Source of the DNA: Planctomycetota bacterium
GTDB lineage: Bacteria > Planctomycetota > UBA1135
Direction of reading: 5' to 3'
DNA: 29,701 nt
Assembly: GCA_003501525.1 (NCBI GenBank)
Contig: DNPI01000152.1
Span: 1-29,701 of the forward strand
In this document: piece by piece, positions 23,595-29,701 of the stretch
Layout: each line of letters starts with the position of its first letter
How positions within the stretch are numbered: position 1 is the first letter of the stretch
Translations under genes and position numbers: made by a program
The notes under the pieces: generated by a model
The model's input: the letters and a program-made list of their open reading frames with translations, nothing else
The model's database searches: none
What the model was told of the DNA's origin: nothing

Positions 23595-24622
23595 CTCGTC
23601 TTCTGGATATCCCCCCCTCCGACTGGCCTAGCTGGTTTGAGAAGAAAGGACTAGAGGCCTTCCAAGGCAAAATAGCTTCTCGCCAGGTATTCCAAAAAGG
23701 GGTCTATTCCTGGGAGCTCATGACCGACCTCCCAATCGCCGTAAGAAATCGGCTTCAACAAGAATCCCCTTTGACCATTGCCAACTTGGAAAAGGTTCAC
23801 AAAGCTGACGATGGCGCTGTCAAGGTCCTCCTTGCATTTCCAGACGGAGCCCGTGTCGAGGCCGTTGGGATGCCTGGGACTAAGGGGCGCACGCTCTGCG
23901 TCAGCTCACAAGTAGGCTGCCCTGTTCGATGCACTTTCTGCGCTAGCGGCCTTGATGGCCTCGAACGCAACCTTGCTCCTTCGGAGATACTTGAGCAAGT
24001 CTTTTCCCTTCGTGAGACACAAGGAGACTTCGGTCGATTGGTGGTGATGGGAATGGGCGAACCAGGCCACAATTTAGATGCTGTCTTGAAAGCGCTGGAC
24101 ACTCTCATACAACCAGCTGGATTAGGAATGAGCGCGCGGCGAATCACACTTTCGACAGTCGCACCAAAAGGAACTCTTCCCGCGCTAGCAGCATGGGGAC
24201 GCCCCATAAATCTAGCTCTATCACTTCATTCCCCCGAAGACAATTTACGCCATGAATTAATCCCTGGAGTCCGTCTTCGAGGTGTCCGAGAAACACTTGA
24301 TGAAGCGGATCACCTTTTCGGGAGAACTGGCCGCGAGTACACCGTTGAATATGTACTGCTAAATGAGGTCAATGACGCAGTTGAGCAGGCAAAGTCACTG
24401 GCAACTCTCCTCGCTGGCCGGCGCCTACATATAAACTTAATCCCTTACAATTCGGTTAGCGAGCTGCAGTTCAAGAGACCTTCTCGAGAACGCCAACTGG
24501 CGTTTGCTGAAGTGCTCAGGAACGCCAACTTGTCAGTAACACTCCGCCGAAGCCTTGGCGGAGAGGAAGAGGCCGCTTGCGGGCAACTCCGCCGCCGCTC
24601 AGCTCCTTCTGTACGCCCCTAA
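23591..24622 (+). CDS. rlmN: Dual-specificity 23S rRNA/tRNA adenine-C2 methyltransferase (radical SAM)
   Basis: RlmN methylates A2503 of 23S rRNA and A37 of some tRNAs. The radical-SAM cluster is Cys110-x3-Cys114-x2-Cys117 (VGCPVRCTFCASG), and GMGEPGHNLDAVLKAL follows. The methyl-carrying C-terminal cysteine is Cys330 in RRSLGGEEEAACGQL. The N-terminal helical domain (ASRQVFQKGVYSWELMTDLP) is typical. I choose the ATG at 23591, which overlaps the previous stop as ATGA and gives 343 residues; a start at 23549 lies inside the upstream gene. Confidence 0.94.
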   Translation: MTRLLDIPPSDWPSWFEKKGLEAFQGKIASRQVFQKGVYSWELMTDLPIAVRNRLQQESPLTIANLEKVHKADDGAVKVLLAFPDGARVEAVGMPGTKGRTLCVSSQVGCPVRCTFCASGLDGLERNLAPSEILEQVFSLRETQGDFGRLVVMGMGEPGHNLDAVLKALDTLIQPAGLGMSARRITLSTVAPKGTLPALAAWGRPINLALSLHSPEDNLRHELIPGVRLRGVRETLDEADHLFGRTGREYTVEYVLLNEVNDAVEQAKSLATLLAGRRLHINLIPYNSVSELQFKRPSRERQLAFAEVLRNANLSVTLRRSLGGEEEAACGQLRRRSAPSVRP

Positions 24623-24624
24623 AT

Positions 24625-27600
24625 TTGAAACCAACCCTCCGCGTTCTGGCTGCACTGCTCACTGTCGCCGCAATCGCAACTTCTACCGGCTTTCCTGGAG
24701 GAGGCGGAAATCGTTTCATCGACAAGTATTTAGGCGATGCCGTACGACTAAAAGCCGAAGGCAACGTGGCAGCAGCCTGCGTAGCAGTCGACAAAGCTCT
24801 CGAGAGGGATGATCGTCACTATCAAGCTCTCGACCTACGTGCGGAGCTAGCACTCATGGCTGGAGATCGTGACATGGCCGCCTATTGCTGGCACCAATGG
24901 CTCGAAGTCGCTTCCACCGCTAGGGCAGCCAAAGACAGAGACGCGGCTCCTTCGCGTAAAGAGGAAAAGCGAATTGAAGAAGCACTCATAGCAGTTGATT
25001 ACAGCGCGGAAACTTTTACTTCCCTTGTCGAGAACTACATCGATGGATTGCGGGGCATTGAAAAAGAACATTCCCGTCGTAAGCGATTTCACGCGGCGCT
25101 GGGCCTTTTGGAAGAAATCTTGCATGTCAACCCTTACGACATAGGAGCTCATAATCGCATAAAGTCAATACGCAGAGAGGGAGGAAAAGATCTAGCCACT
25201 GAAGACATTTATGCCGGAACTGACCCAACCTTTGGGGCCGATCCCGAGTGGATTGCCGAGGAAGACCTTAAACACTCCACTTGGGAGACCGCCTGGAGAA
25301 AAGATGGTGAAAACTACAGTTACCGGACGGACGCTGGTTTCTTAATTCTCCAAACAGCTTCTATTGCGATGGAGCAAATGAACAAGGCCTATAGAAAGTT
25401 TTTCCGCTACAAAGAGGACGGAGACCCCACCCCAAGAGTGACCGTTCACGTTTTCAAAAGTCGAGATGAATACCTAGAACTCGGAATAGGACCTCCCGTG
25501 GAATGGTCCGGTGGGCATTACACCGGCTCACACGTCGAGACTTACGTTGGCGGTGTTTCCGGAGAAGAAACAGTCCGCCAGATGTACGGGACTCTCTTCC
25601 ACGAAGCTGCTCATCAATTTGTTGGCCTCACAGGCCGCGGAGGAGTCCCCGGTTGGTTAAACGAAGCCTACGCTTCTTTCTTTGAAGGGTGCACCATTCT
25701 CTCGAATGGGCAAGTGCGCTGGAACGAGGTTGCCACCCATCGCCTCTTTCCCGTTGCCAGCCGCATGGAGAACGGTTGGATGACCGACCACGCGGATGGA
25801 GTTCGCGACGAAACCGGAGAATGGGCTACGCCGGAGCGAGCTCCGACTTTCAGGATTTTAGTGGAGAACCAATACCAATGGGGGCCACCTTGGTATGCCC
25901 CTACTTGGGCAGTCGTTTACTTCTTGTACAACTACCGGGACCCAGAATCCGGCCAACCGGTCTATCGGGACACACTACATGAGTACTATCTTTCGGGCGC
26001 AGGCCACCTTGGGAAAGACCGTCGCGTCCCCCATTTCGAAGATATCGTCCTACAAGCAAAGCTATCACCTGTTGCCAGTATTGATGAACTAGATGCCATC
26101 TGGCGGGCTTGGATTTTAGATCTCCGTGATGTTCAGCTCGGCAAAAAAGCTGCTGGGAAGAGTAACTTTGACCTCGGTAAGCAAGCACTAGAACAAGGGG
26201 AGCTAGGCCTAGCTGAAGAATTCTTCGATGAAGCATTCCTTCATTCCCCTGAGGATCCCGAAATTCTTTGGAAGCTTGCAGGGGTCCTCGAAGCGCAGAA
26301 GGAAAAGGATCGCGCATTAGCCCTCTTTACGAGTTTTGCTCGAGAAATGGAACTACGTGGAACTACGGATGACCCTAGATATCCAGAGGCGCGGGAAAAA
26401 ATACGAAAGCTCGACCCGCTCTTTAGACGCCATGAAAAACTCAAAGAGGAGGTTCAAGAAAGGGGCTTAGAACTTGCGCAGGAATATCGTTCAAGGGGGA
26501 TGCCACGGATGGCAATGGAAATCGCGCGCAGAATGAGTGCCAACTTTTCCATGCCAGCTGCACTCGACTTCTACTCTAAAGTTGCCCGTGAAAGTGGCTT
26601 AAGCCTCGCACGATGGAGAGTCGCCTACAACGAGTTCGACCTGGAGGGTTGGTCAGGAGGTGAAGGGTCTTTTGAACCTTATGGACGACAAATCCAATCC
26701 GCAGTGCGCGAAGACCCCTCACTAGGCGAGGGTGTATTTCTCACTAATGAGTTAGCTTGCGACGTTCTTTTCGATGCCGATTTCTCTATTGAAGCAGAAA
26801 TCCAATTCGGCTCCGAGGCGACATTGGGTGGAATTTGTTTTGGCCGCAAAGATGCAGAGAACACCCATGCAGCAGTAATCCATCCCGGCCAAAAGTCGTC
26901 ACCCACCAAGGGATTCCTCGACGTTAGCACCAAGCATGGGTCCGAGTGGACTTACCACGACCACACGCAGGTCAATCTTAAAACGCCCTGGAACCTACTT
27001 CGGGTCGATGTGGTCGGAGACACGGTCGACATCCACTTTAATGGGCACTATCTCCTAAGCAGAAAAATGCCTTCCCGAGACAGCCTGCAGGGCGCTTTCG
27101 GATTAATCGGAGGAGTCGGGAAGGTCCAATACCAAAACATTCGGATTCTCGCCCGGGACCCACATGACCCCGCCGCACGGATCGAACGCGAAATCGCAAT
27201 GGAGCAAAGGGCCGAGAACCCCGAGCTGCGTGCTCCTGGTGTGTTCTCTGGTCAGGTACCGCCTCCGCTCCAAGTCTCTGACTGGATTCAGGGTGAACCT
27301 CTAACCTTAGAGGAACTCCGAGGTCGGCCGGCTGTTTTAGTGTTTTGGACACCACAACAAGACCAGTTCATTCCCGTGGCTGCCTACTATTCACATCTCC
27401 AAAATCAATACTCCGCACTTGGAGTGCGATGGGTTGCAGTAGTCGATAACAGCAACACTGCAGCTTCAACGCTGTCCTGGCTTAGTGGACACCCCCTGGA
27501 AGGCGTCAATGTTGCCCTGGACGATTCAATGCAAACCTTTGAGGCCTATAACGTAAAGGACGGGGGGTGGGGAATGCCCCGAATCATTCTTCTAGATGTA

Positions 27601-28272
27601 GACGGAAAAGTCGCTTGGGAGGGAAGTCCCGGCCTTAAAGCAGGAGTTGGGTGGATGCCGGGAGACCCAGAGACTTACTTCGATGGGCCTATAAAGAGTC
27701 TCGTCGAGAACCGGAAATTGGCTGAGCTTGTAGACCTCAAAAGTTCCATCGCAAAAGTTGAAGACTTTCTTCAATCTGGGAACACGAAAACTGCATTAGA
27801 AATCCTAATCCCTTTGGTAGCTCTCGATGCTGATTTCGACCCCGAAGTCCGCAAAGGAAAGACCCTGCTTGCAGCCTTAGAAAGTCAAGCGCAGCAAAGC
27901 CTAATAGGCTCGCGCGCAGCAAAGGAATCTAGGTATCTAGCAAAGGCCTCGAGCCTACTCCTCTATTTGGAGACAAAATTCCCTGGCACAGCTGCTGCAA
28001 ATTCCGTCCCACAGGAACGAAAAATTCTAGAGGGAGATCCAGCTTGGAGAGACACCGTCCGGGCCTGGAGGACTTTAGCCAAGGCTGTGCGCGAAGCAGA
28101 GAGAGGACGGGATGCTTCGTTCATTCTCCCCCATCTCGAAAAAGCGCAAACGCAATCGAGCAATCCGGGCATAAAAGATGCCATTGAATCCATGCGAAAC
28201 GCGCTCTTCGGACCTCAAGGCCCTGATGGGCTAATCGAGCATTGGCACACCCTCCCTGGGAAGGGCCTCTAG
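24625..28272 (+). CDS. Large exported DUF1570-like metalloprotease with TPR, LamG-like and thioredoxin-fold domains
   Basis: I place the start at the TTG at 24625, 2 nt after the rlmN stop, because it opens a good signal peptide (MKPTLRVLAALLTVAAIATS). A TTG at 24577 would add 16 residues inside rlmN. The 1215-residue product has TPR-like helices at about 30-180. A gluzincin-type zinc site follows, with HEAAH at 326-330 and Glu347 in PGWLNEAYASFFEG. TPRs recur at about 510-600. A concanavalin/DUF1080-like beta domain starts near 673 (LEGWSGGEGSF) and ends near 843. A TlpA/redoxin-like fold spans about 880-995, where the usual WCxxC reads WTPQQD (908-913), so it lacks redox cysteines. A helical tail ends the protein. 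Proteolysis in the periplasm or at the surface is inferred; substrate unknown. Confidence 0.8.
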   Translation: MKPTLRVLAALLTVAAIATSTGFPGGGGNRFIDKYLGDAVRLKAEGNVAAACVAVDKALERDDRHYQALDLRAELALMAGDRDMAAYCWHQWLEVASTARAAKDRDAAPSRKEEKRIEEALIAVDYSAETFTSLVENYIDGLRGIEKEHSRRKRFHAALGLLEEILHVNPYDIGAHNRIKSIRREGGKDLATEDIYAGTDPTFGADPEWIAEEDLKHSTWETAWRKDGENYSYRTDAGFLILQTASIAMEQMNKAYRKFFRYKEDGDPTPRVTVHVFKSRDEYLELGIGPPVEWSGGHYTGSHVETYVGGVSGEETVRQMYGTLFHEAAHQFVGLTGRGGVPGWLNEAYASFFEGCTILSNGQVRWNEVATHRLFPVASRMENGWMTDHADGVRDETGEWATPERAPTFRILVENQYQWGPPWYAPTWAVVYFLYNYRDPESGQPVYRDTLHEYYLSGAGHLGKDRRVPHFEDIVLQAKLSPVASIDELDAIWRAWILDLRDVQLGKKAAGKSNFDLGKQALEQGELGLAEEFFDEAFLHSPEDPEILWKLAGVLEAQKEKDRALALFTSFAREMELRGTTDDPRYPEAREKIRKLDPLFRRHEKLKEEVQERGLELAQEYRSRGMPRMAMEIARRMSANFSMPAALDFYSKVARESGLSLARWRVAYNEFDLEGWSGGEGSFEPYGRQIQSAVREDPSLGEGVFLTNELACDVLFDADFSIEAEIQFGSEATLGGICFGRKDAENTHAAVIHPGQKSSPTKGFLDVSTKHGSEWTYHDHTQVNLKTPWNLLRVDVVGDTVDIHFNGHYLLSRKMPSRDSLQGAFGLIGGVGKVQYQNIRILARDPHDPAARIEREIAMEQRAENPELRAPGVFSGQVPPPLQVSDWIQGEPLTLEELRGRPAVLVFWTPQQDQFIPVAAYYSHLQNQYSALGVRWVAVVDNSNTAASTLSWLSGHPLEGVNVALDDSMQTFEAYNVKDGGWGMPRIILLDVDGKVAWEGSPGLKAGVGWMPGDPETYFDGPIKSLVENRKLAELVDLKSSIAKVEDFLQSGNTKTALEILIPLVALDADFDPEVRKGKTLLAALESQAQQSLIGSRAAKESRYLAKASSLLLYLETKFPGTAAANSVPQERKILEGDPAWRDTVRAWRTLAKAVREAERGRDASFILPHLEKAQTQSSNPGIKDAIESMRNALFGPQGPDGLIEHWHTLPGKGL

Positions 28273-28285
28273 GCAATCGCCTCCC

Positions 28286-29620
28286 CTAAGCTGAAGCAAG
28301 GACAGTGCTTGTCATTTCCAGGCACTGATTCACATCATCGGCGGTAACCGCCAAGTGTGGGCGAAAGCGAACGGAACGAGGCCCGCAACTAAGGCCAAGG
28401 AGCCCTTCGCTTTCCGCTGATTTCAAGAAAGCGTCGCGCGCAGAGCCCTTGGGTAAGTCAAAGGCCATAATCAAGCCCAATCCTCGAACGTTGGTAACTT
28501 GGTCATAGCCCTTCGCCAAATCAAGCATCCCTTGTTTCCACAGAGCTCCTTGTGTGGCAGCATTCTCGGCAAGACCTTCTGCCTCAACCACGGAAAGAAT
28601 TTCGGTTGCTCTAATCATGTCAACCAAATTCCCACCCCACGTCGAATTGATGCGACTCGACATCGCAAAGCAATGGTCTTCAACTTCCTCAACGCGAGGG
28701 CCAGCAAATATCCCACATTGCTGGGATTTCTTTCCAAAGACAACTATGTCTGGCTCCAGATCATAGTGCTCAAAACACCACGGTTTACCAGTAGTAAAAA
28801 AACCTGTTTGGACTTCGTCCAAGATGAAAAGCACATCCGCTGCACGACACCTATCTTGCAATGCGACAAAAAATTCACGTCGGAAGTAGCGGTCCCCTCC
28901 TTCACATTGAATGGGCTCAAGAATCAATGCCGCAATTTCAGGGCCTTGCGAATCTAAAATGTGGTCGAGTTGCTCAAGAGCGCTCGCCTCTGCCGCTTCA
29001 ACATCCGCAATCGCCGCTTCCGTCTCCGGGAAATTCAGCGCGGGACTAGGGAGACGAGGCCAATCAGGGAATTTCGGGAAATTTAAGATTTTGTCCGGAA
29101 GAGTGTTGGTTAGCGACAATGTATAGCCAGATCGGCCATGAAAGGCGTGCTCAAAGTGGATAACACGGGTTCCAACCTCACCCTCCATCCCGGCTGCACG
29201 GTTTTTACGTACCTTCCAGTCGAATGCAACCTTAAGGGCATTCTCAACAGCAAGCGCCCCCCCATCTATAAAGAAAAGATGATTCCACCCTTCGGGAACC
29301 GCTTTTTCTCCAAAAGCTTGAACGAAATCCGCCATTTCTTCCGAATAAAGGTCGGAATTCGAGGGCCGATTCGCCAGAGCCCCAAAAGCCTTTTCCTGAA
29401 AAGCCACAGATCGCAGGCTTGGATGGTTCCATCCAATCGGCGTTGACCCAAAGCATCCAAAGAAATCTAAATAGTCTTTACCAGTCCGCGAATCATGCAA
29501 TTTCGCTCCCAACGATTTCTCCAAATCGACAACCATTGGCATTCCGTCTGCAAGAATCCAATTATCAAGTTGGCCATGCACAGAGTCAGTGTTGTTCAAA
29601 TTATCCAAGATAGTTTCCAA
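28286..29620 (-). CDS. lat: L-lysine 6-transaminase (class III aminotransferase)
   Basis: This 444-residue PLP enzyme transfers the epsilon-amino group of lysine to 2-oxoglutarate, giving 2-aminoadipate semialdehyde. Class III features are LFILDEVQTGFF (Asp268 contacts the PLP ring nitrogen) and the Schiff-base lysine in VVFGKKSQQCG (Lys297 or Lys298). The specific L-lysine transaminase signatures FHGRSGYTLSLTNT and SSRINSTWGGNLVDMIRATEIL are present. Family members often feed lysine degradation or beta-lactam and osmolyte precursors; no such partner gene is in the window. The TTG at 29620 is the chosen start, but TTG 29605 or nearby GTG codons are equally possible. Convergent with the upstream metalloprotease gene, with 13 bp between. 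Confidence 0.9.
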   Translation of the reverse strand: METILDNLNNTDSVHGQLDNWILADGMPMVVDLEKSLGAKLHDSRTGKDYLDFFGCFGSTPIGWNHPSLRSVAFQEKAFGALANRPSNSDLYSEEMADFVQAFGEKAVPEGWNHLFFIDGGALAVENALKVAFDWKVRKNRAAGMEGEVGTRVIHFEHAFHGRSGYTLSLTNTLPDKILNFPKFPDWPRLPSPALNFPETEAAIADVEAAEASALEQLDHILDSQGPEIAALILEPIQCEGGDRYFRREFFVALQDRCRAADVLFILDEVQTGFFTTGKPWCFEHYDLEPDIVVFGKKSQQCGIFAGPRVEEVEDHCFAMSSRINSTWGGNLVDMIRATEILSVVEAEGLAENAATQGALWKQGMLDLAKGYDQVTNVRGLGLIMAFDLPKGSARDAFLKSAESEGLLGLSCGPRSVRFRPHLAVTADDVNQCLEMTSTVLASA

Positions 29621-29651
29621 TAGTCCGGTTTTCTCTGAAGGCAGCGATGGC

Positions 29652-29657
29652 TAGGGT
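29652..29657 (+). promoter_or_regulatory. Putative -10 element of the gene at the right edge
   Basis: TAGGGT lies 7 nt before the ATG at 29665, the same distance as in purC. The same hexamer also occurs just ahead of the TAGAAT box before clpX. Confidence 0.3.
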
Positions 29658-29664
29658 AGAAGGC

Positions 29665-29701
29665 ATGAGTGAACTCGAAGGGAATAAAGCAACGGCCGGG
29701 T
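29665..29701 (+). CDS. Possible 5' end of a gene running off the right edge
   Basis: An ATG at 29665 opens a frame (MSELEGNKATAG) that stays open for the 12 visible codons. It is preceded by AGAAGG. An in-frame ATG at 29647 is an alternative. It is divergent from lat. Too short to assign a product. Confidence 0.35.
   Translation, partial: MSELEGNKATAG

Noticed and set aside
1..29701. Genome-wide reassignment of TGA to Trp or Gly
   Set aside because: TGA ends several intact genes here (galE, the M28 peptidase, dacB, the phosphatase, the DHH protein) in ATGA/GTGA overlaps with the next start, and Trp is encoded by TGG throughout.
1..29701. Mobile elements, prophage, CRISPR arrays, tRNA or rRNA genes
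   Set aside because: No transposase, integrase, direct-repeat array, cloverleaf or rRNA-like sequence was recognised on either strand by reading; no covariance-model search could be run.

Overview
The window is about 29.7 kb of densely packed chromosomal sequence from a Gram-negative bacterium. An RND pump with its periplasmic adaptor, many exported proteins with N-terminal signal peptides, and the tig-clpP-clpX order all point that way. The exported HEAT/TPR proteins, the DUF1570-type gluzincin fused to a thioredoxin fold, and a thioredoxin-HMA protein recall Planctomycetota or a related lineage, but this is an inference from gene style with low certainty. No rRNA, tRNA, CRISPR, insertion sequence or prophage was seen. 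No gene-free stretch exceeds about 100 bases; the largest gap is about 90 bp, between the RND adaptor and tig.

Layout. (1) 1-9516, minus strand: one tight operon read right to left, aroA > HEAT/TPR protein > galE > M28 peptidase > dacB > inositol-monophosphatase-family phosphatase > divergent compact uvrA, which runs off the left edge. Most junctions are 4-bp ATGA/GTGA stop-start overlaps. (2) 9555-11702, plus strand: purC followed after 3 nt by a thioredoxin-HMA gene interrupted by two in-frame TGA codons. Both TGAs sit where a redox or metal-binding cysteine is expected, and both are followed by bacterial-SECIS-like hairpins. I read this as one 400-residue exported selenoprotein with two selenocysteines. 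A strong terminator follows. (3) 11731-13485, minus: mnmG, convergent with it. (4) 13537-14811, plus: exported helical-repeat protein. (5) 14786-19177, minus: RND adaptor plus RND pump. (6) 19263-28272, plus: tig, clpP, clpX, a DHH-family phosphoesterase, rlmN and a 1215-residue exported metalloprotease/thioredoxin-fold protein. (7) 28286-29620, minus: L-lysine 6-transaminase; a new plus-strand gene probably begins at the right edge.

How the genes work together: most are housekeeping (shikimate and purine synthesis, tRNA and rRNA modification, protein folding and degradation, cell-wall and sugar metabolism, DNA repair). The most unusual content is the double-Sec thioredoxin-HMA protein, whose only two cysteines each lie next to a selenocysteine. 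This suggests an extracytoplasmic redox or metal-handling protein. Secondary points are the UvrA homologue lacking the insertion domain and carrying altered ABC signatures, and a recurrent TAGAAT-like box 6-10 nt before start codons of operon-leading genes, which suggests leaderless transcripts.
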